Below, piece after piece: positions 47,339-57,970 of a stretch of DNA of 64,000 nt. The notes beneath the pieces were generated by a model. It did no database searches, had not been told where the DNA came from, and saw only the letters and a program-made list of their open reading frames with translations. Within the stretch, counting starts at the first letter, position 1. Each line of letters opens with the position of its first letter. The DNA lies in assembly GCA_963556145.1 (NCBI GenBank), contig OY744470.1, forward strand, positions 3,286,001-3,350,000, given 5' to 3'. Origin of the DNA: Hygrocybe punicea (Eukaryota > Basidiomycota > Agaricomycetes > Agaricales > Hygrophoraceae). The translations under genes and the position numbers were made by a program.

Positions 47339-48095
47339 ATGAACAGGTATCCCAATCCAATCAACAACAGACAAAAACTCGGAAATTGGATGGCAGTATG
47401 CATTCCAGGATGCTCTTCGGTGAGTGACATCAAGCTGCTTATGGTGCATTTATTGAATTGGACCTACAGGAACACATATGCACCGGACATCGATACTGAT
47501 ACTTTCCCTTCATACGTTATTCTTCCGAGTCCCCACCATATGACTATTGAGGGTTTTTGGCGATGGCTTAAAGAGAAAACTGGCCTCAACATTAAGGACC
47601 ACATACTGCGTGGCAAACGAGAGCATATCTTCAATCCTAATGTGCCATTCCATAAGTTGGTTTGGTACCCTGCCGTGACACGTAGCCTTCACACTGACTA
47701 CATGAAAAATACACAGGGATCTATTCAACTGGATATTCCCCCCTCTCGTTCAAGCTGAACTTGATGATTTTCGCAAGTGGTGGAATTACCATCAGGTTCG
47801 CACTCAGGCTGATAAAGCAATGCCTTCTGGACATGTCCCAATTGATGTTCTTGAGCATCCAACCCTTTACGGAGGGCTTAACTGCCTCATTCCTGTCCCT
47901 ACACAAGCCATTGATCATCTCTGGGAGTACCTTGTGGAAGAAGTTGGGCCGCGGAGTACCTATCTTGACTGGGTCAGTGAAGACTTTTCAGCTGTTGCTG
48001 AAGCGGCACACCAGTCCCTCGGTAATCCGGTGATAACCTTTACAAATTGCTGGGATATATTTCATGACATTTCGACAGTGATTGCTGCATTGTAA
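47339..48095 (+). pseudogene. Integrase-type (rve-like) transposase, C-terminal fragment
   Basis: Fungal DDE-type transposase or integrase-core protein. The 3' end is visible: IEGFWRWLKEKTGLNIKDHI (with the expected catalytic-Glu region upstream of it), then an intron from about 47656 to 47718, and KDLFNWIFPPLVQAELDDF, RKWWNYHQVRTQADKAMPSG, LYGGLNCLIPVP and ITFTNCWDIFHDISTVIAAL up to TAA 48095. The N-terminal DDE core is missing upstream, where a hAT-like element ends at 47156. Confidence 0.62.
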
Positions 48096-48823
48096 TAATA
48101 ACCCCCCCCCTCGACTGTGCCTCTTGTTGATGTATATAGTGTCATTCTGTCCGCCTCGTTGATCCCCTTCCCCCCCGAGTGTCCGGATTGCGCCTTGTTG
48201 ATATATGTAGTCATTCTGTGTGTCTTGTTGATCCTCCCCAAAATATATTATCATTGCCTGCAATTATTGTTGCCTGCTGTTCAATTATAGGCATAGGCAA
48301 TGATCTAATGAAAAATAATATTATAAACATTGAGTTTATATAATAATCTATGATATCGCTGGTTGAATCGAACCACGGCCATTCCGCCAACCGTAATAGT
48401 GGGTGAGGTCAACAGCTTGCCTTTGTTGCTTCCATTGGCCTCATCAATGCCTTACAAGTTGAAAGTAGTATCAAATCCATCATCTCCCAAAGAACATTCG
48501 GGATCAGGTTCAAGTTCATTGGCCTGCATCTGGTTATCAGGTGCACTGGGGGCAAGAAGGATGATCTTTTTCGAAGGGGGCAGACAGTGAAAATGACACT
48601 AAGTACATGGCCATGCTTTATGGAAACAGCTGTAAGAAGAGTCCAGTGCATCACTATACATCTACAGTCGTGCAATACTCAGACATCCAAGCGGCATGCG
48701 GCGAAGACTCTGCTAAATGCATGAGGGGTTGCATATGCTGACAGGCCCTATATTGAGGGGAAGGGGGGGAGGTTGTCGTTATGCGAAGCAAGGTTGCAAA
48801 CTCCTGGACTATCTCTGCCTCCT
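48096..48823. other. Spacer with short duplicated motif
   Basis: CTTGTTGATATATGTAGTCA-like segments occur near 48122 and 48195, interrupted by poly-C runs. 48360-48760 shows no recognisable gene. Confidence 0.45.
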
Positions 48824-50228
48824 TCAAATGCCATAAGTGTCAGGGCCAGCACCTCGAACAGATATGGAGTATCGGTTGCAGGCATCCATCGCCAGCCGCT
48901 TCACCTTAACATCCTCTCGCAATTGCTGAGTGCGTCCATCAGTCTTCTTGGTTTTATTTTCTAGATGTTGTTTGAGATGGGCAATTGCCGACATCCACTG
49001 GTCCACCGCTTGGTGAAATTGGCTGTCGTCGGAGGTGAGGTCTGGGGTAGTAACTTTAAAGTGAGTTCTGGTTGCTTGATGCCTGGACTCAGTGCCGAGT
49101 TCCATCAGTATGGCGAGATAAGGAAGATTGCCATCATTTGGAATGGCGCCGCATCGCATTTTAGGCTCTGCTTTCGTATCTGCCATGTCTTGGAGCTTGA
49201 CCTGCACGACACAGTCCGAGAGTAGGTCAGGATCAAAGATAGCATCGGCTGACACAGAGCCAAGGTATACAACCACGAAGCAATCAATTGTCGATTGGAG
49301 GAAACAGCATTGTAGTACCGCGCCACGGGCCCACAAGTTTGCCAGTAATTTCCTGATCAACACCAGTCAAAGGGATGCGGGCTGTGATGGAAAACATGCC
49401 TCACCAACTTGGTCTCTCAGGTAATTGGTCGTTCGTGACAATCCAATGTGTAAAATTGACATACGCATTGGCAAAGGCGTCTTTAAACTTTTGTTGTTGT
49501 TTTGTGCTGGCCCATTTGGTCTTGTGGCCGAAGAGCTTGTCGAGGACGTCGAGGAGGCGCACTGGCTTTAATAGATTCCGGCCCGAATGTAGCTTCGGAG
49601 CCGCGTAGTCACGCGCGGTGAGCAGGAGTAGCCTGGCGCTAAGTTCGCCTAAAAGACCCTTGTCGACCATGCCCGCACCACATAGATCATTGCTGAGAGT
49701 GTTTAAGACCTTCCCCAAGCGTTTCCGATCGAGAGTATCGTACAATATAGAGGTAGCGCCAAGGGCGAGGATTGGTTCCGATGGAGAATGCGTGTAAAAC
49801 ATTGAATGATTATCGGAGAAGCCGGTTAGCATTCTCATGTGGTGGGCAACACTTCGATTGGCCAATTGGATCGCTTCGGCATTAGTTAAAACAGGATCAA
49901 GGCACAAGCGCTGCGAAAGGACCGCAAACACATGATCTTTGTCGTTTTCATTGAACCCTTTGCCATTGGTGAGCTTCAGGGAGGCGGAGCGGACAGTTTC
50001 ATCGGGTCCCACCACTGGCAACTGCGCAGCCCATCTGACACTAGGTGAATGTGGCAAACGGAGGACGAGGAAGGACACCTACAGAGGTCGTCCGTATTGG
50101 GCCAGGTGTTCTATGGTTTCGAAAGTGCTGACGGGAAGATATCTATCTGTTGCCGCTTGGTGACGAGCAATCGCATGTTGGTCGAAATCGAGGGCGATGT
50201 ATGGTGGTACTAGTCGGAGAATTTCCTT
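48824..50228 (-). pseudogene. Crinkler-RHS-type protein, C-terminal nuclease-like half
   Basis: Reading from 50228: ILRLVPPYIALDFDQHAIAR, TFETIEHLAQYGRPL, intron (about 50089-50039), WAAQLPVVGPDETV, VFAVLSQRLCLDPVL, MFYTHSPSEPILALGATSI, LLGELSARLLLLTARDYA and NAYVNFTHWIVTNDQLP to about 49401. After a gap or intron: LLANLWARGAVLQCCFLQST, DCVVQVKLQDMA and YLAILMELGTE, to about 48824. The Q-x-K motif (VQVK) after a conserved Asp is compatible with a PD-(D/E)XK-type nuclease fold as described for this effector family; that is inference. There is no P-loop half upstream; an Spt5-like gene abuts it. Confidence 0.7.
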
Positions 50229-51520
50229 TCATTATTGCAAGAAACCACCCAGCTCGTCTTTCCGATCTCCTGTCCTGACCTGACTTTGACGAAGTCGCCA
50301 GGCCAAAAGTGCCTTGTGATATGGACAGCGGGAACATCAATGACATTTTCCGAAGCACCCATTCCGCTGGGAAGGACCTGGATAATGGCAGCGCTGACGG
50401 CATGCACCTCGCCAATCACCCCTGCCCATCGACCCCAAGTGACTTCTACTCGATCTCCAGGATGTAGAGAAGAATTGGAAATTTGATTAAATGCACCGGA
50501 GAGGTTGTTTGATCGAACACCCCCACTTGCCTGAAATTCGAGCAACTCAGCCACCGTCGGAATGGCCAGTTCCTGAACGAAGTCCTCTAAAATAAATTGT
50601 TTCTCAAGGAGGCCGTTCTTGTATATTTCTTTTTGAAACTTCCAACACTGGTTGCACTTCTCCACCAAATCTGGCCCATATGCGTTAGCAATGCCATCTT
50701 GATCAAATAGATGCTTGGGAGGCCGGTTTTTCCGGGCCGCCTTCCGCTTTTTGCGATCTAATCACAGGTGAGGGATGAGAGCTACCTTGGCGGATATATG
50801 AGTCTTAACCACAAGAACGTAGGCTAGATCCCCACAGTATAGGCCCAACGCAATCCGGACCCAGCTCCCTACCTGGGGATTGAAAAAGGACACGGAGAGA
50901 GTGAGTAACGATACTGCCTCCTCAATGGGAACGCAGACAATGTCTTGTATAAAGATATTAGCCTGAGCACGGCAGGCTTCACAAATGTCGCATTCAGATT
51001 TTGCCTCCACATAAATTTTGCCAGGAAGAGAAGGCCCAGTGAAAGCAGAAAGTATTTTCAGCTGCTGAGAGGAAACTGTGGAGTTAAACAGCAAACGATA
51101 GGTGATGTTTTGTTCATCCATGTGCTGTCGAGACAACATCAGTATGACAGGAAAACTGGAGAAACCGTACTTACGTGGACTGGTACCATCCAGAGCGGGG
51201 CATTGTATATGTTGGGAGCAGGGTAACCTGGGGCACATCCACTTCCGGGATATAATGTTGGGCACACGGTCCATACTTTTCAGTGAACTCTTGGGTGATC
51301 TGAGCTAGGTCAGCATCTGGAAGTTCAAGTGGTTGATGATAGAGAAGATATTCTTCGCCCGTGCGGGCCAGTAAATCCTCGTTTGCAACTGGAACCAGGT
51401 TAGCTTGTTGCAATGCTTGTGAGTGATCACCTACAAAGCTCGCTTCATCATGATCGTCCAAGTCACTGTCTGAGTCATTGTCCAAGTCAGCTGTTGCTTC
51501 AATGTCTATATAATGCAAGG
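50222..51520 (-). pseudogene. Spt5-like protein (NGN plus KOW) with one nonsense codon
   Basis: Spt5/NusG homologues bind RNA polymerase in elongation. In order: acidic N-terminal segment (NDSDSDLDDHDE, about 51470); ITQEFTEKYGPCAQHYIP; NGN-like part GPSLPGKIYVEAKSECDI and ACRAQANIFIQDIVCVPIEE; GSWVRIALGLYCGDLAYV; KVALIPHL, then TGA 50762-50764 in the same frame before LDRKKRKAARKNRPPKHLFD; and a KOW unit LHPGDRVEVTWGRWAGVIGE, HFWPGDFVKVRSGQEIGKTS. Much shorter than true Spt5 and truncated after the second KOW-like unit where the Crinkler-RHS fragment begins. A 5' exon upstream of 51520 is likely but not identified. Confidence 0.72.
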
Positions 51521-51673
51521 TTTGGTTCTGTCCAGTGCACCCAATCAATTCGGAACTCTACACTGAAGTAAGCCCCAAGCATGACTTACATCGACTCTAG
51601 CCTTTTTTCTCATTTTACATGAGAGTATTGTGATTGAATGCGAACACTAAAACTATTTTTATTGCATGATAAC

Positions 51674-51909
51674 TTTAGGGCCGGTTCATTGTTCGCAAAC
51701 GTTCAAAGTTCATCCCTAATTCAATATGGCTACTAGTAGTAGTATGGAGCCTCGGTATGCAAGCAATGACTGGGTAGGGTTTTCCTGTGCACACTGGGCA
51801 GAAAATGCAGAAGATAGGGAAAGCGTGACTGTTCAAGCAAGGACTCAGATTCGTATTTATGCCGGGATTGTTTAGGGCCGTTTCTGAGAAGGCTTGAACC
51901 GGCCCTAAA
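51674..51909. mobile_element. Small MITE-like element (236 bp)
   Basis: 15-bp inverted termini TTTAGGGCCGGTTCA. A second internal GATTGTTTAGGGCCG at the right end makes a 15-bp stem hairpin (about 51866-51914). No clear target duplication. The TTTAGGGC start resembles the TTTAGGGCTGGCA next to the Plavaka copies. Confidence 0.6.
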
Positions 51910-52276
51910 CAATCTCCAAATAAAAGTTGAAAGCGTCAAGTTGAGGAATGCTTTCACTCTTTCTATACTGATACTGTAGTAGTGTAATATAGTGCTACTA
52001 CTAGTACCAATAGTACTATAGTTGAACAGCAATGACTAAGGCTAAGAGTACTAAAGGCAAAAGAGGAGTAGGTCTTTCAAAGTTATAATTTTGTGCCTCT
52101 GTTGGTTACTCACACATGGCTATCATCATGATAGGCTCTGGCTGGGGGATCTGAGAGATGGATCCATAACACCAGAAGTGGGGCAGTGCCACTACCGGCC
52201 CGAAAAAACAATGTCGTACCACCAGTCCACGGTCTGCATACCCCTCGATTCTCAAATGACCAGGTCAAACGAATTA
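51910..52276. other. Spacer, no gene recognised
   Basis: Contains short simple inverted motifs around TAGTACTA (52000-52020). Nothing coding. Confidence 0.45.
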
Positions 52277-53088
52277 CAGCTGTTTTAGTAATTCATGGCA
52301 GTAACTGGATTTTTTTTCATCAATTGAGAAATTTGGACTTAGAGGAATTTCCAGTGCTGAATCTTGTATCTCATGAAATACTGTATGGATTGAGATGGTT
52401 ATAGAGGGAAAGTTGTACTATTTCTTAAGGGCTATCTACTCCTATCATTACATTTGGACAATATTTGGTGTTTGGTGACTTGTGGATGAAACAAAAGGTA
52501 AACCAGTATTTTTTAACACCCAAAATGATATTGTCAAATTATGCCATCAAATGAGCTCATATGAAAAGGATTGTAGGGAGAAAGTTGTTTATTTTTTCAA
52601 GGGCTAGAAGTACATATATCGTGTTTTTCTTTATTTTTGTTCTTTGAGCCAACAATCAAAATTCATGCAATATTTCAAGCCTAATGCAGACAAACATAGT
52701 ACAGATGCAATGTTGGCTCCAAGGACAAAAATAAAGGAAAACACGGTATTTGTACTTCTAGCCCTTGAAAAACTGGAGAAGTTTCTCCCTACAATCTTTT
52801 TCATATGAGCTCATTTGATAGCATAATTTGACAATATCATTTTGGGTGTGAAAAAGTACTGGTTTACCTTTTGTTTCATCCACAAGTCACCAAACACCAA
52901 ATATTGTCCAAATGTAATGATAGGAGTAGATAGCCCTTAAGAAATAGTACAACTTTCCCTCTATAACCATCTCAATCCATACAGTATTTCATGAGATACA
53001 AGATTCAGCACTGGAAATTCCTCTAAGTCCAAATTTCTCAATTGATGAAAAAAAATCCAGTTACTGCCATGAATTACTAAAACAGCTG
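52277..53088. mobile_element. Hairpin (fold-back) element, 812 bp, nearly perfect arms
   Basis: Arms of about 375 bp (52277-52655 and 52712-53088) are inverted copies with few mismatches. The loop is about 55 bp. Ends are CAGCTGTTTTAG and CTAAAACAGCTG, flanked by TA (52275-52276 and 53089-53090), which fits a Tc1/mariner-type MITE. No open reading frame of interest. Confidence 0.9.
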
Positions 53089-53363
53089 TAAGTTATCAAA
53101 GTTGGTTGATCTGGAGGCCAAATTTTTTGAGAAGCGTGCAAGATGGTTTGGTGATTTTTTGGAGAAGCCCGGGAGTGAGTGTTTCCAGCTAATTGAGTTT
53201 TTACTTTTTTTGACAGAAAAAATGATTAGATACAGTTGTATGTAAGGGAATTAGGTTAGTGGACTTGTGAGAACGAGCAATCACGCAAGAATGCATTCAA
53301 AAAGCCCAACAGCACTTTGAAGAAATGCAAGCGTCTAATTGCCCTTCTTGTGACACTTCCCGG

Positions 53364-53504
53364 TGGACTAGCAGAGAGTCCTCAAGCTCAATCGCTAAGC
53401 TTGAGTGGCTAAGATCAATCCTAATCCTACTGACTACCAAACAGAGCTATCTACTGAATCCAACCGTGGGAAGGTCATGTGATCTACCAGATCTCCCTAC
53501 CTCA
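53364..53504 (-). repeat. 3' LTR of the compact element
   Basis: 141 bp. Differs from the 5' copy at three positions that I see, one of them at a CACGTG (CATGTG here). Confidence 0.82.
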
Positions 53505-53914
53505 TGTCCCCTCCTCCAAAATGGCAGTGTGCCCGCTGCCAGCGAAAGAGAAAAGAGGGAGACAGAAAGACAAGAAGAGAGATGGAAAGGAATAAAGAAA
53601 ATGGAAAAGAAATGGAAAAGAGTCAGATAGAGGAAGCAATGGAGAAAGAAGAAAGAATATTAAATAAACAAAATTTCCTATCTTGGCTTCTTCCAACCTA
53701 GGGCCTGGAGAGCCCTACTCAAGTCTGAGAGACGAGGGTCCTGGTCCCAGTCAAGATAGGTAGATCTTGGGGCGGTTGAGTATGTTGTGTGGAAAGGCTT
53801 CGTGAAGATGGGTCAGCCAGGTGCAATGCCAGATGGATGGCTTCGTGTGTAGACAGGACCCATGGGAATGGAGAAAACATGATGAGGTTGGAATGGCCAT
53901 CGTGATCGTTGTGA

Positions 53915-55336
53915 TCATTGTGATCGTCCAGCATGGTGTTGCAAGGTGCTGAATGGTTGCTGGAACTTGGAACGGAGAGCTGAGAAATCACGTGGGGGGT
54001 GTGGAAATGGGAAAATGGGGTGAAGAGGGATGGCTGCAGCCTCTTCAGCCCAGCTGAACCTCATGTGTGGTGCTGGCTCAGTTGTTGGGGTGGGATTGGG
54101 GCCGTTGGGCACACGAATGCATTGGCTTGTCTCATCCTTGACTCGGGGCATGCCCCTGTTTGTCTCTGGGGCTTCCTTGCTCGTCTCGGCTCCTCCCGTC
54201 ATCATTGTCTCCTCTATCCTTGTGCCGTTGCCCTCACTGGCACTCCCTTTGCTTGTGTATACGCTGGCCCATGTTTCGATGCCGTTTGGCCTCGTCGTTC
54301 GCAGTTGCGGTGTCTGGATGGCGGCGTCGTGACCTTGGGTTGGCCTAGGTGTTGGGGCACGGCGGGTCTCACGGTCAGTGCTGGGCAATAGGGGGCATGT
54401 TGTGATGCTTGGGGTTGTTCTCGACGCGTGTGGGTGGGCTGGCACTGCGATATGCAGTGGGCCTGGTGACGTGGCACGTTCTGGTGCAGCAGGGGTCGTT
54501 TTTGGTAAGGGTGGGTGTGCTGGGGCTTGTTGAGACGCGTTTCCGCGTGCGCATGGGGACGTGTGGGCATTTTCATGTGCATTGGGTGTTGGTGGATGCG
54601 CTTGTGGCTCATCCGTTTGTACTGATGCGAACACGAAGGTGGATGGGGTTGTTTGAGTAGGCGCTGGGACGCAGCGCAGTGTTTGGGTGGTGCCAAGTGG
54701 GGTGGTGCATGTGCATGGCACGGCTTGTGTCATCTTGTGGGCATACATGGTCGTTGGCGAAGGTGTGCTGGTAGCTGAGCCGTTTTGTGTTGTTACGGAA
54801 AGGAAGATCGGTGCTGTTGTTTGTGATGACACGGATGTATAGACGGGCTGACTGTGTTGGGTTGATGATTCCGTTTGTGTGGTTGCTGATATCTTCACCG
54901 ACGGTGTGCTGGTTTGCGCGGTGTCAGGCGATTGGCAGGCTGCATCTGAACGGCCGTTGTTGTACCCTTCAGTATAGCCATCGTATTGGCCAAAGTCCTT
55001 GCCTTCCTCATACCCTGCTTCGTATCCTACCAATTGGCCATCGTTGTAGGCTCTTCGTTGGTCTTCATCTGCTTTCACGGCTCTTTTGGATGCTTGTTTG
55101 GCTGCTGTTAATTGTCCAAGAGCAAAAGCGATCTCGAAAAATTCTTTTAAGGCATTGGCCTTGTCGAATGAAGCGTCGAGCTCGTTGATGGCAGCTTCGC
55201 GCATGTTATCTTTATATTCGACCGTGTATTTGTCTATCGTAGTGGATTCGCTAAGTGTGGCAGCTCGAGTTGGCTTGACATGGCGTGCAGCTTTTGCTTT
55301 CTTTGTAGCAGCTTTTTTATTGCTGGGGCCTGGCAT
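53915..55336 (-). CDS. Single ORF of the compact LTR element, possible Gag-like protein
   Basis: 473 codons, uninterrupted. N-terminus basic (MPGPSNKKAATKKAKAARHV), then a helical part (NMREAAINELDASFDKANAL, FFEIAFALGQLTAAKQASKR) and a Gly/Tyr/Glu repeat (GYEAGYEEGKDFGQYDGYTE GYNNG). A long Thr/Pro/Ser-rich low-complexity region follows, then a C-terminal PHMRFSWAEEAA. No zinc knuckle or protease motif. Position between primer-binding site and polypurine tract, in the element's sense strand, suggests a Gag role. That is inference, since I do not recognise the fold. Confidence 0.6.
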   Translation of the reverse strand: MPGPSNKKAATKKAKAARHVKPTRAATLSESTTIDKYTVEYKDNMREAAINELDASFDKANALKEFFEIAFALGQLTAAKQASKRAVKADEDQRRAYNDGQLVGYEAGYEEGKDFGQYDGYTEGYNNGRSDAACQSPDTAQTSTPSVKISATTQTESSTQHSQPVYTSVSSQTTAPIFLSVTTQNGSATSTPSPTTMYAHKMTQAVPCTCTTPLGTTQTLRCVPAPTQTTPSTFVFASVQTDEPQAHPPTPNAHENAHTSPCARGNASQQAPAHPPLPKTTPAAPERATSPGPLHIAVPAHPHASRTTPSITTCPLLPSTDRETRRAPTPRPTQGHDAAIQTPQLRTTRPNGIETWASVYTSKGSASEGNGTRIEETMMTGGAETSKEAPETNRGMPRVKDETSQCIRVPNGPNPTPTTEPAPHMRFSWAEEAAAIPLHPIFPFPHPPRDFSALRSKFQQPFSTLQHHAGRSQ

Positions 55337-55524
55337 GTTGAGCAGGTAGATTGTGGGGAATGACAGAAATTCGGGGACACGAAAACACTGAAATGCTGAA
55401 ATGCAAAATGCAAGACTCTGGAACGCTGAGACACAGAACGCTGAGACACAGAACGCTGAAACACTAAGACACTGAGAGAAAGGTGCTGAGATTGTGACAA
55501 CAGAGCAGAGGTGAGCGTGTTAAA

Positions 55525-55548
55525 GGTCGAATCGCACTCTCATCACCA
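55525..55548 (-). promoter_or_regulatory. tRNA primer-binding site of the compact element
   Basis: On the minus strand begins TGGTGATGAGAGTGCGATTC; on the plus strand it ends CCA preceded by GGTCGAATC, the T-arm form of a tRNA 3' end. Three bases from the 5' LTR. Confidence 0.75.
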
Positions 55549-55551
55549 TGA

Positions 55552-55692
55552 TGGACTAGCAGAGAGTCCTCAAGCTCAATCGCTAAGCTCGAGTGGCTAA
55601 GATCAATCCTAATCCTACTGACTACCAAACAGAGCTATCTACTGAATCCAACCGTGGGAAGGTCACGTGATCTACCAGATCTCCCTACCACA
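55552..55692 (-). repeat. 5' LTR of the compact element
   Basis: 141 bp, TGTGGTAGGGAG at its start and CTGCTAGTCCA at its end on the minus strand. Confidence 0.82.
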
Positions 55693-56912
55693 CTGGAGAT
55701 GGGTAGAGGACATTGAGGATGAGCCTGAATGGCTGGTAATATATGCAGGAGAGCATGAAGATACAAAGGATGAACTCAGAGGTACAAAGGGTGAAGGTAC
55801 AAAGGATGGAGGTACAAAGGGTAAAGGTACAAAGCATGGAGGTACAGGAGGTGCAAGTACAGGAGGTGGACATCAGGTCAAGGTTAAGGTCAAGGATGGG
55901 TTCAATGTAACTTTGTCATTCCTGATGGTGACACTTGTGATAATGAAGATTTGCAGGAAAAAGAGGTCCAATTCATGCTTGAAGCAGCACAAGATTTATT
56001 TGCGGAGAATCCACCAGTTTGTCCAGAGGTGGGGGATGACAAGCAACATCAAGAGTCAGCACATTATCCATTCCTGGATTATGATATACTCTCAGATGAG
56101 GAAGATATGGGAAATAAAGAAGTAAGAATCGTAATCTTTAAATGTCTCTGGCTGAATCATTTCTGCACAGTTAACACATGAGAACACCAAGGATCCATTC
56201 TCTGCTGATGCTCATGAACCCATAGGGCTAAGGCACGATGTACAGTCATGGCACCAACAAGCACATGAAGTAAGTACTATGGTTTTGTCAGATTTGATAC
56301 TTTCTCAAAGTAACTCAGGCGGAGGGGCTCGTTCCCTCTGCTGATCTCCTTGGCACACATAGTGCCCAAAGATTAAAGTCTTCCCGTCGTTACTTACAAG
56401 CCACAGAAAAGCACACATCATATCTCAACAAGATATTGGAACGACTGTGTCCGAAAGAATGGAACCGCCTGCAACGAGCACACAGGCTGGCCGCTGGTAT
56501 CAAGATATAAACCAATCTTGCTTCCTGGGTACAGCTACAGTCTGGAAGCTTCAGGTCGATGTTCACATCGATCAGAATGATTTTGAGTTGTCTGTTCTGA
56601 CCTGTGGAGGTAATTTTGTTGGGGGTGGTCTGTATTTACCGGACCTGAATTTGTGCCTAACGCAAGTGCCTCAACCTTTTGAATATCTTTTGGGTTGACA
56701 GACAACATCTTAGGTACAACCCTGGTGATATTGTTATTATCAGATCACAGTACTTATTCCACACAATTGGGAAGTGGGACCCAGGCCCCATGTTGCCTGA
56801 ACACACCTGTACACCAGGTCATGTTGCTTGGGTTTATTTCACACATCATGACGTAGTTTTGGAGTTGGAAGGAAAGCCCAAGGACTGGGTAATTCTGGGA
56901 CAAAAAAAATAA
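55693..56912 (+). pseudogene. 2OG-Fe(II) dioxygenase-like protein, 5' end cut by the LTR element
   Basis: Double-stranded beta-helix oxygenase of a fungal family distinct from the TET/JBP gene above. N-terminal remnant VEDIEDEPEWLVIYAGEHE, a GTKGEGTKDGGTKGK repeat (55785-55860), acidic EAAQDLFAENPPVCPEVGDD, LKSSRRYLQATEKHTSYLNK. Then RWYQDINQSCFLGTATVWKL, QVDVHIDQNDFELSVLTCGG (His-x-Asp, HID), FVGGGLYLPDLNLCL, NPGDIVIIRSQYLFHTIGKW (distal His), and GHVAWVYFTHHDVVLELEG to TAA 56912. A GC-AG intron with donor GCAAGT lies at 56662-56713. Frames change several times upstream, so the 5' part may be decayed. Confidence 0.62.
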
Positions 56913-57199
56913 GACTGGAGTTAGCTAGTTTATTATAATTCCCACTTGGGATCCCACAGTTCATGTTATCAATATTACTTAGTTGTAAACAGAGAACACT
57001 TGTTCAATTTGATATATTCATGCAAATAGCACAAGAGCAGCAACATTACACAACCTGATATGGCCTTGTGATACCACCATGGCCCCGTGCACCATCCCCC
57101 CCACTGACCAGCTTAACCTGTCGTATAACGACAAATTTGACTGCTCCAGCCTCCGTGTGAAGCCAATGCAGTTGGGATGTCCAAGTCATTGTGTAATGA
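56913..57199. other. Spacer downstream of the dioxygenase-like gene
   Basis: AT-rich, no gene recognised. Confidence 0.45.
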
Positions 57200-57970
57200 T
57201 TGTCACAGGTTTTTTCCCACAACCCGTACCCGTACCGGTCAAAACCTGTACCTGCCAAGTACGGGGCCGCAGGTTACTCACTATGTAGAAAATTTATGAT
57301 AAGTATTATTAAAATAAAATTGAAAGATGGTCAGGCGTAGGATGTAGGAACTGCTTACCCTACTAACTGCTGCCACCCCATGTCCATCGGCACCAATACC
57401 GTGATGTCGTTGTCATCTGTGTCACCCTCCTGGATACCTCATGGTTGCCATGCCGACGTCAATTGATGTGACAGAGCGTGTCCGCGAGGTGCATTTGGAG
57501 AGCCGTTGGCCGTGGTGATCCATGTGGGACGTCGGCACAAATGGTGCTGACATGTGGATGTGGCGTGGTCATTGATGACATGCCACTGTGGTTGTGGGAG
57601 GGATGGTTAGTCTTCGCATTCACGCTTGTGTTTGCTTTGTGTATGTGGGTGTGGGTGTGGGTGTGGGTGTGGGTGGGGGTTATACGTTGTGCGTTGTCAC
57701 GGTTGGTGATAGGTGTTGTAAGATAGAACAAATAAAAACTTATCTATGGCAGCGGGGGTCGGTGCACCACTCCCCGCTGCATTTCTCCTCGTCTTCTGCC
57801 ATTGTCTGCGGTTGTTGCTGTTGCGTTGCTCGTGTTGAAGGTAAGGTTGCGTCATGCGGATGTGAGCCAACATTTGGGTGATGAAATAACCAAACAAAAA
57901 TGGGTAATATATATAACGTGCGGGACTCACCTTTTTTACGAGAAACCAACTGAAACCCGCACAGGTCACA
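57200..57970. repeat. Probable remnant of an ACCCGTACCC-type hAT-like element
   Basis: ACCCGTACCCGTACC repeats near 57222 and GGGTAATA...CCCGCACAGGTCAC near 57905-57968 resemble the subterminal repeats of 6017-7086 and 38159-38937. A (GTGTGG)n tract lies at 57645-57682. I could not find matching termini or a target duplication. Confidence 0.45.

Larger units (their letters stand above)
53364..55692 (-). mobile_element. Compact LTR retroelement with one ORF and no pol
   Basis: Two 141-bp direct repeats (53364-53504 and 55552-55692), about 97 percent alike, read TG...CA on the minus strand. Next to the right (5') LTR, after 3 bases, 55525-55548 forms a primer-binding site starting TGG and complementary to a tRNA 3' end including the T-loop consensus. 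Next to the left (3') LTR is a polypurine tract, GGAGGAGGGGACA on the minus strand. Between them lies one 473-codon ORF. Flanking 5-mers CCCGG and CTGGA do not match. No reverse transcriptase, integrase or protease is present. Confidence 0.82.

Noticed and set aside
53139..53363. Possible 5 bp target duplication of the compact LTR element
   Set aside because: CCCGG and CTGGA do not match; I list the element without a duplication.
55525..55548. Possible tRNA gene fragment
   Set aside because: Only the 3' T-arm-like end matches and it sits beside an LTR, so a primer-binding site explains it better.
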